Positions 37,386 through 49,701 of a stretch of DNA of 64,000 bases are shown here, piece by piece. This stretch comes from Ceratodon purpureus. Lineage: Eukaryota; Streptophyta; Bryopsida; Pseudoditrichales; Ditrichaceae. The DNA lies in the NCBI GenBank assembly GCA_014871385.1, contig CM026429.1, positions 3,684,083 through 3,748,082 on the forward strand. The letters run 5' to 3'. The position numbers were made by a program, and so were the translations under genes. The notes beneath the pieces are model-generated. The model saw only the letters and a program-made list of their open reading frames with translations, searched no databases and was not told the DNA's origin. Every line of letters begins with the position of its first letter. Within the stretch, counting starts at the first letter, position 1.

Positions 37386-38604
37386 AAACTCAACTCATCC
37401 CAACGCATCTGCAGCCCTGCACTCCAACCCAATAACTCCAATGTTCACCAAACCATGACAAGACTACCATAGCTTCCAAATCCTCCCTCCATACTCTCCT
37501 CAACAAAATCCTAGACCCAACCCACAAGACCAACATACATACACATACAATCAACCCTAGTTACCATGACATAACAAGACATAAGATAAATTCACATGAA
37601 TGCAACAATTTCTCCCACACATCAACAGTAGGAAAATATGTGGAACTGGAGTGAGTACCTGAAAATTTGCCGAAATGAGAAAGGATCAGAGCTCTTTCAT
37701 CGCCATGTTTGCAACTGGGTATGAAATGAGCTTCATGTGGGACTCTCACACACTTGATGTTTTTGTTGAAGATGTGGTACTAGTACTGGAGCTCAGGAGC
37801 TGTAATAGCTTTGAGTTGCAGTGACATCAACCTCGGAATGAAGCATGTGAGGTTGTGTGGGAGGATCTGTTTCTCTGTGTGTGTCTCTGGTTTTTGTGAT
37901 AAAATTCTGTGAAGTTTGGGATTGTGAAGGGTGGCGCCAATTCCATGTTCAAACTAGTGTTGGTTGAGTGCTTATACCTGGGGAGCTCTTCTTTGAGGCG
38001 GGTATATGGGTGGAGTTTATGATCCAGGTATGGTTACGGGTACTGGCCATTCTTGTTCTGCATAATAGTGTAAGGTGAGGTTGATTGTCGTGTAAGGGAG
38101 AGAAACTTCGGTCTCCGGAGGAGACCAACATGAATTAAGTGTTTGTTCGATCCACCTCCAATCCAATGGCCACGTGATAAAGGTATGGAAGTAAAAATCT
38201 ACTCCCCTCTTTGTTGTGTAAACATTAACTGGGGTACAAGTACATTAAGTGGGGATACACTTTGCACCATTTGTAACCCTAATCCTGTGAGGTCTCTCCA
38301 CCTCTCTCCGAGCTCTATTTCAATCACAGTAGTAGTCAAGTTCTTTTGACTTCTGAATACAGTAACTCTATAACCTCGGCAATGAATGCGGATAGGCTCC
38401 GGACTTCCGATTAAACCCTCAAAGGCCCTTGGTGCCATTTGGAGACAAAACTGACAAAGACATACCCCTATTGATAAAAATCTACTTCTTTCTTTACTTA
38501 GACATCAAATTGAACATTTGACCATAGGATCTTGTAATCGCCTTATTAAAAAAAGTGTATACCAATTTTGAGAACAATCCACTCTACGAATTGCAAGATG
38601 TGAC
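37386..38604. other. Upstream region of MutY gene
   Basis: No supported gene. Short frames (for example 38199-38438) have no recognisable product. The part next to 37385 is probably the MutY 5' leader and promoter. Confidence 0.5.
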
Positions 38605-39077
38605 CCGAATATGATCTTAAGGGCCTTTAGGGTTTGAATTCCAAGTTCCTATGTAGAAAACAACCATATCCTTTAACTATTTATAATCCTAATTTTGTGT
38701 CTACTGTCCACTTTTTTTGAAGTTCCCTTCCAATCAGATGCTTGGTGAAGCTACTTTTTACTTGTAAATGGAGAAACTCATTTATCCTTGAACTTTCACT
38801 TTGACTTTCTTGAAAAATATGATATATTTTTAGTAATAGTATTTTTGGATGATTATTTCCATTGTAGAAGAATAGTATGCATGAAGATTTTATAATCTAA
38901 CATAATGTGATTATTAAATTAAGAAATTGAATAGTTTTAAAACTGGAAAATACTATTAAATTGAAGTATAGGTCTTTTAGTACCTAAATTATGTTGTATT
39001 AATCTCCACTCATATGGACACCTTAAACTACTTACAAATTCTTCTTAACCCTTAAAGGCCCTTAAGACCATATTCGG
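38605..39077. mobile_element. MITE-like element with about 30-bp inverted arms
   Basis: The left arm at 38605-38635 (gatcttaagggccttta) recurs inverted at 39047-39077 (taaaggcccttaagacc), with one mismatch and one indel over about 30 bases. Weaker similarity extends outward (gatgtgac versus gtgatgca). The 410-base interior is AT-rich and non-coding. Size and structure suggest a non-autonomous DNA element. No target-site duplication is evident, and the true ends may lie further out. Confidence 0.5.
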
Positions 39078-39446
39078 ATTGCATCACTTCTGGGTAGGCT
39101 ATTCTAAGGTTTTAAAATTTTATTATTTTCTGAAATTTTTATTATATGTGGCAAGTAGCTAGGAAAAACAAATATCTAAGGTGAATCTTTTTTCATTTTG
39201 GGTAAAAGGGGTGTCAAAGTGGGTGATATAACACCTAAAATGTAACAAAATTTCTACATTCTAACATAACTTTAATCGTGACAAAGAATTACAAAGTGCC
39301 AACTCCTCTTATTGGGCAAAATTTTCTTCCTTCTCCCCCACAACGCAATTCATAACACCAATTGTAACACCAATTGTAACACCCCTAATAAATCTGTACA
39401 ATCTACAAAAATGACCATAATAATACACTAAACTACAAGGGGAACT

Positions 39447-40409
39447 CTAAACATTGTAGTTGCTGCCACGTCCACAATTTCCACACACAATATCACTGTA
39501 CCCGGCACAATAGTGACATCTCACCGGGTGCTGGAAATAATTGGGATTAGTGATGGGAGAGCTGGAAGAAGGTGCACTTGGAGGCCATGGTACCAGATAC
39601 CCGGGCCCCATTAATGGATACCCGGTGTATACTACGGTTGTGGTTGTTGTGGGCTTCGGTGTTGATGGCTTTGTCTCCGAATCTGTCCGTCTCAGGATCT
39701 CTGCTTTCTTATCATGCGTTTTCTTCTTCAGATTTTTCACTAGCTGCTTGCGATCTGGACCTCCGTTAGGATTTTCTGTTATGAACACCCGGCTGTCGTA
39801 TCTCTCTATTTTGTAACTCGAGATACCTGTCACATGACAAGATGATGTTCAGATTCTGCACTCAGTTTGGTAGCTGTCTGTGATCTAGAGAAAATGAATC
39901 TCGGAATTGAATTTGTGGTTTGTTAAGCGATGAAGTAACCTATCATGTTCTTAGGTAAAACAGAGGTTCAGCATATTGAATTGGAATATTGGTCTTTTTG
40001 ACAGTCACTCACCATGTGTTTCATTCAATACTTCTTCCACGTTGTCTACACAGCCTTGGCAGCACATCACGACTTCCACCTCTAGCTTCTGCAAGTCATA
40101 CAGACTATGTCAAAAAAGGATGAAACAGAAGCAATCTCCATGCCATCACTCACACACTTAGCTTTTACTAAAAAGGGATATCAACCATTTAGAAGTGCCC
40201 CTCCGATTATTTACTCAAAACTTACAACAACAAAGAAACCAAGTACGTCTCCAATACTCATCTCCCTGTTCCTTGCTTATCACTTCTACCGCCGAAGCTT
40301 CACTAACTCCCTGACTCCCAACTTTCATTTAAACTTCGTTAACCAGAAATAATCCACCACAACTCATAACTTTACCCCTGAATCTCTTGCTCACCTTTCC
40401 TGGAGCCAT
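39447..40409 (-). CDS. Heavy-metal-associated (HMA) domain protein
   Basis: Three exons on the minus strand, 40409-40395 (only 15 bases, MAPGK), 40088-40013 and 39826-39447, join in phase to 156 residues. The N-terminal HMA fold is clear: VEVVMCCQGCVDNVEEVL carries the metal-binding M-x-C-x-x-C (Met13, Cys15, Cys18). It is followed by a short strand pattern (GISSYKIERYDSRVFI). The C-terminal half has a basic segment, a Pro/Thr-rich linker, PPSAPSSSSP, and a final cysteine cluster (CHYCAGY, CGNCGRG). Relatives are HMA plant proteins/HIPPs, copper- or zinc-binding chaperone-like proteins, but no C-terminal CaaX prenylation box is present. The short first exon is supported by an ATG followed directly by a gtgagc donor. 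Confidence 0.85.
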
Positions 40410-40726
40410 CTTCACACCTCCTGCTATCAAGCCAACCTCCACAGACAGAATATATCCAAGCTCAAAATTACAGCTCCTTCACAAACAGATTCCAATCAAA
40501 CTCAGAAGACCAATGTCTAGCTTCTAGCCGTTGATGATGTCAAGGTTCCAGATATGAATTGTAAGCAATCGAGGAGAGCGAGCAACCCAAGGCACAGAGA
40601 GAAGGACTTCGATGTTTGAACTCTTCCGACCGGGATGTGCTCAATATAGCCTGTCCTGTCACCTGTGTGTCACGCGTATTGGCAGAGCTTCGAGACCTTC
40701 GTTACCGACTTCGGAGGTACAGACTT

Positions 40727-40791
40727 TACAGACATACTGTACAGACATTACTGTACAGACATTACTGTACAGACATTACTGTTACTCGTTC
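40727..40791. repeat. Tandem repeat, 14-bp unit
   Basis: The unit tacagacattactg occurs about four times in a row, the first copy one base shorter, with a degenerate copy (tacagacttt) just upstream. It lies near the presumed promoter side of the HMA gene. Confidence 0.85.
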
Positions 40792-43700
40792 TGCTGACAA
40801 AACTTATGGTCAAGACACCTAAAACCAATCATTTAAGAGATTATGCATGCAATATGGAGCTGGATTGTTGCAAAGTAATTTTTCCTCCGCAGAGAAATAG
40901 GGTTCTTGAGGTTTGGAAATTTTTTCAAATTTTTTTATCGAGTGTGCAAATAACTGTGAATTTTTGAACCAAAAAGTGTTCAAAAACTAGAAACCAACCA
41001 GTAGGCTCACATGAAACTGACCACCATGACACCAAAACTTGATCACTCTACTACCACCAAAATATTCCCATATGATTCCCTTTCTACCAATCATGCTTCA
41101 TACTTTCTTCTAGATCTCCCAAGATTTTAAATCTGAAAACTTGTCGGAATTGGAGAAGTCTAGTGATCGGTTTTGGGGACCTGGTCGGCTATGGGTGTCT
41201 CGACCTTACTTTCATTCCAAGTCACTCGGTGAAGAACCGACCCAGTTGGGTACATTAACTTATGCCTGCACCGTGTACTCTAGAGTCTCCTCTTCAACAG
41301 GTTCTATTGCCATGTAGGTGATTATATTTAATCTATATTTCTTGACACTTTGTTTGTCTTTTTAACATGAATAGTGATGAATATGATTCTATGATTGCAC
41401 TGTTGGAGGTGGAGTGTAGCATCAGGTTGCTTCAGTGGAGACGTGGTCAAACGGCATGGAAATGATACAGTGTGGATGTATATATATATGGTTTTTGGTT
41501 CTCATTTCTGGTCAATATTGGATGTCATCAGTGTGACTGGGGTACGTGTTACATGAATTTCCCAACCGAGTAACTGTGGATACAGTTACTTTTGGGTGAT
41601 TGTGAATGTGATGATTGGGCATATAAGTCGTCTCTGAATACATACACGGATAGTACAAGAAAATGAACTCTGATAGTTTGACATGGATAATATACAAAAC
41701 GTAGTGTGTTGTTCATGTCTACAATGAACTTTGATGGTCCTAAAACAGTGAACAGTAAGAGAGATTTGCAACTCACAATGAAACTTCCAAATCTTATCTA
41801 ATTAAATACTCTTAAGTTTCACAAATAACTCTAATACAACAATAGAAGAATGATCCATTTGAATGATATTGACTTTTAAATCTGTAGTTCTCACCCCTTT
41901 TGCCTTGGAGAAGGGAGTTACTCCATGTAGTAAGTCAATAATGGTTTGACCACATGTGACAAGAGAAAAAAAGAGGAGAGTGATAGTAGAGAGATGGAAA
42001 GCATTCTTAACCCCTAAACGTCCTCACCCATTTCTAGTTTAGGTAGTTTTGTAAAGATGCGTTATAAAATGCAATTAAAATGAATATTTAGAACTTGATG
42101 TATAAATAAAAGTTACACATATTGAATTTTAGATTCTATCTATACGGTTAGATCTATGACTGCTTGGATTAATTGTTTTTTATAGATTTTGAAATTTAAA
42201 ATAAAAAATTGTTTTTTAATTCAATTACGAATAAGATATTGACAATAAGTGGATGAAATTTGTTGTGATGGGTTATAATGTAGTACTTTAGATGTTGTGA
42301 TTTTTGGAGATTTTTTGAATGCTTGATTTTATGAGTTTATTTTTTCAAGAACACTTTTAGAGTAAAATCTTCAAAATTTTGAGTGAAACACTGCAATACC
42401 AAATGAAGTATAATTTCTTCAAAAATTGTTTCCTTTTCGATCGGATGACACATACAAGAAGCTAACTTCCCATAGAAAATTCAATAAAAAAATCACACCA
42501 CAAAAAGTGCATGACGAATGAGGAAATACGGATGGAATCTGTACATCTCGCCAAAATGGCTTGTTTGGGCAGTTAGGGGTTAAAATTACAGTTCCAAATG
42601 AGAACAACCTATTCCACTTCATGTACTTCGACACCCGGTTTAACCATTAGTGAACCCGGACAATAAATTTGCCCTCATCTTTATGACGAGGCGGACCTTC
42701 TCTTCCTCTTCCCCTGTCTGGTTATTATTTTCAGGGGTATGCACTCTTTTATTATTAAATTTTATATTTTTAATGGAATTAGGGATCCCAAATTAGTCTT
42801 GGGAGATCTATGTTATTAATTTTATTTAGTTAATATATTTTAGTTTTGGTTTCATATTTAATTCTGTCGACAAGGAACTTGGCCGTTGCACAGCCATTCC
42901 ATGCGTGTGGCTATGGCCAGCCCCCCCTTCGTGATGCTGAAACACAGCCCAGGCCACCGCCTTCGTGGTCTCCTTATTGCCGCCATGACCTTGCTCTCCT
43001 GATTTCGGATGCTTCCCATGTGATCTAATCTGGAGCTCCTTAATCCTATCTCTCAAGTTGACATGATGATTGTGCAGAGGGTTTTACCCCAAAAAATATG
43101 AAGAAAAATTAGCGTAACCGTCGTCGTCATCATGTCTTTTGGTATCATTGGTTCTATATGATCTTGAAAAGAAAGAAGAGATTGAAGTTGGAGTTGGAAA
43201 CTTAAAAGGTTGTTTGAAAGGGTATATAAATAATATGTCAATTGATTTTTAAATATTGTTTGAAATACATTTTGCAATAACTTTTTCAATAGCCATCTTT
43301 TTGAAAACAAAAGCAAAGCTTGATGCTCATTCATTTTTAGTGTAAATTTTGTTTTATTTCATTTTTATATGAACACCAAGGTTTTATTTCTTACTTGTTA
43401 GTTTTGATTTTTTTTGGACTTTTTTTCACAAAGTGGTCTTCAAGCAATTTTCAAATTTACACACTTCAAACCATCATTCAAAAAAAACGAATACCTTTTT
43501 TTCAACTTTACTTTAATTTTGTCAACGAAGTACTCGAAGAAGGTTTTTATCCAAGAAAATTAATAAGGGAATTGGTAGGCGTAGGCGTTGGCATCGGCGT
43601 GGTCGTAATCATTGTCAACCTATCCTCGCTTACAACTTCTCAAATATACATCTAAATATACATTTACTTATTACTTTCTAAATGTGGAACTTCACACTTT

Positions 43701-44813
43701 TCTCACAAGTGCTGCAATAGAAACTTCATTGTCAAATATTTTAATTTATCTTCAAATTTAATAATATGAAGTTTGTACCAAAAGACATGATAGATTATGA
43801 TATTTGTTGACGGTTGTGCATAGCCCTAGTTTTTTTTCATTAACAAAATATTTACAGGAGGCTTTTTGCCTTCTCCAATGGGAACCAACCCTGTTTGGGG
43901 AACCAACCATGTTTGGAGGGCCCCCTACGACGATGAGGTTTATCGCTGGGATTAGTGGATTTACTGTAAGGTCGGCTATCCTAATACCAACCAGTTTAGG
44001 ATATTTTGAGCAGTGGTAAATTTAAAAATAAAATATGAGAGGCTTCAAAATAGGATTTCATAAGGATTGGAAAAAAATGCAACAAGAAATATGCATTTCT
44101 CAATTTTCTACAAAATTCCAAAGTATAAAGTAACCTATGACCAAAATCAAACCTCTAGGCTACTCCATGTTCACACCATGTCGTACAAAATTTCACTCAT
44201 AATGATACCCAAAACCACCAACTATTTTTTTGCAATGCTTGACGTGCATTGGTTTCCTTGAATAGTGAAATTGGTGGTTTTGGGTCTCAGCTGTGTTGGC
44301 CAAAGAAAGGTCTACATGTCAGCCATGGGGAAGGTGGTGGTATTAGGACAATCGACCTTAACCCTTAAACATTTTTCATGACCTGAGGGGCTCTATTTCC
44401 AGAGAATCTTCTCTGTAGCTCTTACTGAACTCAACTTTTCACTTATTTTTTTATATCATTCTAATCACCTTCACATTGTGCATTCTCAAAGTGAAATTTT
44501 ACAATTCAATTCACAATTTGTATGAGTGATTGGTGCTTTGAAAGGATTATGGTAGGTAGGTAGGGGTTGCATATAGGTTGCAAACTCATCATTGATTGGT
44601 TCATTCATGATGCCCAAGTTCAAAAAATGCACCATTCATGATGCCCAAGCATAAAAGATGCCGTGATCCAATTTCGGGCTGCCCGGCCAGACATCAAAAT
44701 GACGTTTATGGGTTAATCCAAAGAAATCAGTGAGCGAAAAAATACTACCACAGCAAACGGGAAAACTTCCCACCTTACTGGCCGAGTGCCGGCCCCATGC
44801 CCATTTGGAACAG

Positions 44814-44873
44814 CCCATGCTGACAAGGCCCGACCCATGCTGACGGGGCCACACCATGCTGACAGGGCAGAGC
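44814..44873. repeat. Tandem repeat, 19-20-bp unit
   Basis: Three imperfect copies of ccatgctgacagggc with short spacers lie about 190 bases upstream of the HARBI1-like start codon, within a GC-rich leader or promoter region. Confidence 0.75.
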
Positions 44874-45057
44874 TCACAGGATTTCGGAGACGCTCGTCGG
44901 AGGAAGCTTGCTTGCGCTGGGTCGCAGAAACGGGCGCAGACACACACAGACAGACAGGCTTTGCACGAACAGATCGCGCACCGGGAAGACGCGACGAGGA
45001 GCGGCACGACGTCGCGCCGCGACCACGGCGGCGACGCACCAATGCTCGCCACTGGCC

Positions 45058-46615
45058 ATGGAGCTCAGCGAGTTTCTGCTCCTCTTCACCACCGCGCACA
45101 CGCTGCTCGCCAGCGATGGCGCCGCGCACGCCGGCCGGGACCCGATGCACGTCGACGCCGCGGTCGCGGGGCTGCTCTCCGAGGCCACGCCGTGGGCGCC
45201 GGTTTTCTTCGTCCTCTGCACGGCCGTGCTCGCGATGTGTTCGTCGATGAAGCTTTCGGGTCCGGCTGAGAGTGCGCTCTGGTGCCGGCTCAATAAGCCG
45301 GTTGGGGTTTTGAGCCCCATGGCGGGGGAGCGGCGCTGGGTGCGGTGGTGCGGGATGTCGTATGCGGCGTTTGTGTATCTCGTTGAGGAGCTGCGACCGT
45401 ACCTTGGAGAGATCGTGGTTGTCGGGGAGGAGCTGGAGGTGGAGGTCGCGGTCGCGGTGGTGCTGAACCGGTTGGCGTCCGGAGCTGCGCCGGGGGTGGT
45501 TGCGGGGGTTTGGGGGGTGGGAGCGGCGGCTGTTGAGGAGTACACGCGGGTTGTGACTTCGGTGTTGGGGTGTTATGAGAAGATATACTCGAAGTATGTT
45601 GTGGCGCCGACCGGGGAGCGGCTCGAGCGGATCATGAGGAGATTTTTTGAGGAGACTGGGGTTTTGGGAATCGGTGGGGCGATCGGGGGGACTAGGGTTG
45701 TGTTGGAGGATAAGCCGGAGCGAGATGGTGAAGGGGAGGATGGTGCGTGCTCGGTTCTGCTCCAGGGCGTTTGCGATGCGGATCATGTTTTCTGGGACGT
45801 TTGTTGTGGTGTTGATGGGGGGTTGAGTGATGAGGAGCATCTTAAGACTAGCAGTTTGTGGACCAGGTTGTGCGAGAACGAGGTTATGTGGGAGACTGTC
45901 GTCCCTGTGCAAGGTATTCCTCGCTTTCTTTCTCTCGGTTTGTGATGGATGATGTCTCGATGTCGTGATTTTTTTTGATTTTAGCAATTCGGTATTCTGC
46001 GAGAGTAAGTCTTGCGATCTTTCACATCTGTGCGTTGGTGAACGTTCTTGTCATTGATCATTTTGTACTGCGTTCACGTGCAGTCATCAGTTGTGGGGGC
46101 AATTCACTGTTTCTTAGGATTCCGCCGATCGTTACATACATTGTTCCTTCGAAATCCTTAAATGTTTGTTTGGATTCTCAGTGATTGATTATTGTCCTAT
46201 GCATGCAGGTAGGGCTATCAGACCGTTTTTGGTGGGGAGTGAAAACTATCCCCTGCTTCCATTCTTGATGAAACCCCTGGACGCTGGGCGAGCAAGGACT
46301 GAGGTTGAGATCATGTTTGATGCACGGCTTCGGAAGGGTCATGCTAGCATTGCCACAACATTTGGAATCTTGAAGAACCGGTGGAAAATTTTAAAGAACC
46401 TCAACGTGGATCTAGAGTTTGCTACCCAAACGATTGCGGCGTGTTGCGTGCTGCACAACTTCTGTCAACTGTGTAATCAATTGGAACCTAAAACTCAAGT
46501 GGACGATGCTCTGAATCACAATATCCCTGAACTTCGTTGTGAAGACGTAATGGGAGAGGAGACACGCCGAGTCTTGTTCTTGGATTGGCTTGCACGATAT
46601 CATAACCTTGCTTAA
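45058..46615 (+). CDS. HARBI1/ALP1-like transposase-derived protein
   Basis: Two exons, 45058-45913 and 46209-46615, join in phase to 420 residues. The C-terminal two thirds follow the PIF/Harbinger DDE nuclease layout. GGAIGGTRV takes the place of the usual GxIDGTH. A DADHVFWDVCCG strand follows, then YPLLPFLMKP, then HASIATTFGILKNRWKIL in place of the usual VERAFG.LK.RW block, and VLHNFCQL. The first catalytic Asp is Gly210 here and the catalytic Glu is Ala334, while Asp240 remains. The protein is therefore probably not an active transposase. It resembles domesticated plant relatives such as ALP1, which works with Polycomb complexes. The N terminus has hydrophobic stretches (FLLLFTTAHTLLA). 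No terminal inverted repeats or Myb-like partner gene were seen nearby. The start is the first ATG in frame, since the upstream open frame lacks one. Confidence 0.85.
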
Positions 46616-48370
46616 GTATCTCCCCTGAAGTGTCATCGAGCATGGAAGAGTCCCTGTAATGTTCTGGTGTACCAAATCTGATTCGCCGTTTCTCGTGGGG
46701 GAAAGGAGCTGAAGGTCGTGCGATGTTATGCTGCTGCGTCGAAATATTTTTATTGTTTAACCTGGAACGCCAGTATCTACAAGACTGAATGCAGATGTTA
46801 TATCTTTTGTAAGCATAACCTCGGACATAACCTGATTTTGACAATATGGCCTAGAAGAGAAAGGTGTTCTGCCAGAGTGAGACTTTTGCAAATTGGCGGT
46901 TGGTGGAGAGATCGCTGGAGGGAGGACAAGCGCTCGTCGATGAAGCTGTTTCATTAAGGGTCCTAAATGTGTTCATGGAGTTTTTTAAGCTTCTTTGAAC
47001 ACCTTCAGCACCCTTAGTGAGCCATCTTCAAATACCTTTTCCAGTCTCTTCAACGACAGTGTCTGGAAATCGAGGGAGGGAGGACAACCAGTCATCTATG
47101 ACGCTAGCCCGTTAAGGGTCCTGAATGTGTCGAAGGAGTTGTTTAAATATTTCTTAAGCACCTTAAGCACCTTTGATGGACCAATTTCAAATATGTTAGC
47201 GAGTTTCCTCATTGAAAACGTCTGCAAGTGACCCCTTGCAGACACTGCAGTTCGTAAACATATCTTTTTCAGGTTGGGGTAACGATACAATTGTTGCATT
47301 GGACATCCTTGGGGTCTGCGCCTGAGGACCTTTGGGACCTTTTGACTACATCCACGGAGTATCGAAACAAGGTCGTCGGAGTACTTCCTCATCGAAGAAT
47401 TTTTCTTCAAGCTCAACTAAGAACGCAGCAACACACTGGTAGGTATCTTATCGTCCTGGTGATTTGAAGTTCGCACTTTGCCTTGTGATTGTGTAACCGA
47501 GGGGTGATTTTAAAACGAACAAGCGGAGATTCACTGTGTTTATCCTTGCCACGTAGAGCTTTCAATTGAACTTGGGACGTTGGTGGGACTCCAACTTCGA
47601 CTTCCATGTATTATGGAGAGGTGTAAATCATATATGGGCACTAGTTCTCCAGATTGGTACTGTCGTATTCACAGACGTCGTCTTAAACTTCTGCTACAAA
47701 CATTCAGAGGTCAGAACGTCAGAACATCAGGGGACGTTGCGGCCCGTGAACGCTAACAGTGTTTCCCAAGTTCTTTGTTCTTGTTAAAGCGGTGATTAGA
47801 TCTGCATAGACAGTCTCACTTCACAGACGACAAACTTGTTTGAAAACCTGAGTTGCTGTACACGCTGGCTTGGAGGTAGAATTAAAGAACCTTAAATAGG
47901 GATATTTTTCCTTACAGGTAAGGCCCATTTAATATGGGATCATATATTTTGAATTTGTAAACTATTCTGACGTGTAAATTTCTGCGTCTTTCAATGTAGC
48001 ATCACTTAGTGCTGCACCGTAATACAGTGTCGCAGCAGCTAAAAAGTTAAGGTTGACTGCTGTTCTTCATGCTTCATGAAGATGGTGTTGCAGCATTTTG
48101 GCATAATCATGTTGACGTCGACCTGATACTAGTGTTTCAAGGGATGGTGAACGTAAATGCACTTGGCATTAACTGCAAAGACAGCGGCACTTGCCCTGCC
48201 CTTGTAAAGCAATCATGTAACCATATTCACAGTATCTGATTTGAGCAAGCAGGGCTGCGAGCCAGGAGAATGGGAAATCACATCAACAATTATCTGAAGA
48301 CTCCAGAATCCTCACCCCTCAGTGCAATCCACTACATAACACAAACACAATAATACTCCAACTTAGCATA
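46616..48370. other. Intergenic region downstream of HARBI1-like gene
   Basis: No supported gene. It contains a diverged 157-base tandem duplication, listed separately. Short frames at 46995-47787 fall over that duplication and show no domains. Confidence 0.5.
46917..47231. repeat. Diverged tandem duplication, 157-bp unit
   Basis: Copies at 46917-47073 and 47074-47231 share blocks in the same order and spacing: ggagggaggacaa, ttaagggtcctgaatgtg, gagttgtttaa, caccttaagcacc and atttcaaata. Identity by eye is roughly 65-70 percent. It is an old direct duplication in non-coding DNA. Confidence 0.7.
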
Positions 48371-48551
48371 TACTCCCTCCGTCTCACTAAAAGAGCATGG
48401 TTTGTTAATAATAGAAGATTTAAAGAAAATTCTAAATTTAGAAACAAATTACCAAATTTAAAAATAAGTTGGTCAAATTTAGAAACCACTCTCTTTTTTT
48501 GAGACGGATTATTTTACCAAACCATGCTCTTTTAGTGAGACGGAGAGAGTA
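48371..48551. mobile_element. Stowaway-type MITE
   Basis: A 177-base element (48373-48549) starts ctccctccgtctcac and ends in the inverted copy gtgagacggagagag. The terminal inverted repeats extend about 30 bases with few mismatches. It is flanked on both sides by TA (48371-48372 and 48550-48551). The ctccctccgt terminus and TA duplication are the hallmarks of Stowaway elements, which are mobilised by mariner-like transposases. The interior is AT-rich and non-coding. Confidence 0.92.
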
Positions 48552-49701
48552 ATTTATACTGAGCCATCTACTACAGACTCTAATGGACGATCCTCCACTC
48601 ATCCAGCTGGAACCACAGAATAGAGGGAGGGAATATCGACAAAGGACTGAATGATAGTCGATGGATTTGTGGGTTCAATCAACATACACAGTGATTTCTC
48701 CTTTCTCCACATTGTTATCCTCTGGGGGGACGAGTGGGACACTCGCACTTAATTTGCAACCGCGCTGCATCAGGTATAACCTCTTGATAGAGCTGCCTCT
48801 AGAATTCTGCAAGAAGGGATCAATATTTTCTAGAACGTAGGCAGTCGTTTTCCCAGCAATTGTCAACTTTCTGAAGCAGCTCTGGCATGTCCTGAACGTA
48901 TTGACCCCAACGCAGAAAACTTCCAAGACATTCTACACTCCTTACTTCCAGTGTGCATGTCTATCATCGTACCCTCGGCAAATCAGTGAGGACTAGGGAT
49001 CGCAAGTCTGTGCACCACTTTCATACTGCTTGAATTGTCTTCAAACCATGCTACCGCACTATCTTAGCATATTGAAAGCTTGAAAAAGGGACAGCCAACG
49101 GGCTTTTATTACGACTAAAGCCCAGTTGATAGAGCGGATTAGTATCGTACCGCATTATGTTTGTGCATTTAGTCGTTCGAAGAAAACGGTCCTGTCCATC
49201 AATGGACGAGACTGGTTGATGCCAGATTTCAGTCACGGTAGTAATATTTAGAACAGCATTTAAATCAGCTGGTGTTCGTTGTTATCATCATAAGCCCTAA
49301 CCTAGCTGCCAAGTCTTTTCCAGCAATCAAAGTTGTTGTGACAACTTGGATAATCTCAGGAGGCCTATGCTCATCATATCCATAAGGCTGAGTTTTTAGT
49401 ACTTGTACAATATGAGCGGTCACTGTAAGTTAGAACTCAGTTTCACTCGTCAGAAAGTTCTGGATGAACCCATCGCTACTGCTGATCACAAGAGAACTTG
49501 CAACATTTTTCACTCACAAGTTGTTTCAGCTCCTCATTTGCTATGTTGCGTTCATATTAGGATCTGTCCCTCCGTGCACTCCTGACATACTAGTGGACTG
49601 AGTTCTTGCAAGTAGAAGTCTTTTGTTGAGTTGTGAATCTTTCCCTGCAAGTTGCTTAGAACTCGAAAGGCACCAAAGACAAACTTTTCAGAAACAAGGT
49701 C
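48552..49701. other. Upstream region of B3 gene
   Basis: No supported gene. A minus-strand frame at 48675-48926 reads as a plausible small protein but has no recognised family or splice partners. The region probably includes the promoter and leader of the B3 gene. Confidence 0.45.

Larger units (their letters stand above)
40410..45057. other. Gene-poor intergenic region
   Basis: About 4.6 kb with no supported gene. It contains two short tandem repeats, listed separately, and AT-rich DNA with short frames. A GC-richer patch at about 42870-43000 does not form a recognisable coding exon. The last 300 bases are GC-rich and belong to the HARBI1-like gene's promoter or leader. Confidence 0.5.

Noticed and set aside
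44713-45987. 424-codon minus-strand open frame opposite the HARBI1-like gene
   Set aside because: Its Pro/Arg/His-rich composition is what the GC-rich sense exon yields when read backwards. The plus strand has the recognisable nuclease motifs.
48675-48926. 83-codon minus-strand frame with a CQSC pair
   Set aside because: The reading looks protein-like, but no domain, conserved neighbour or splice continuation could be found.
49110-49185. tRNA-like run (cccagttgatagagcg followed later by cgttcgaag)
   Set aside because: The D-arm and T-loop words resemble a tRNA, but no cloverleaf could be folded: acceptor and anticodon stems do not pair and the spacing is wrong.
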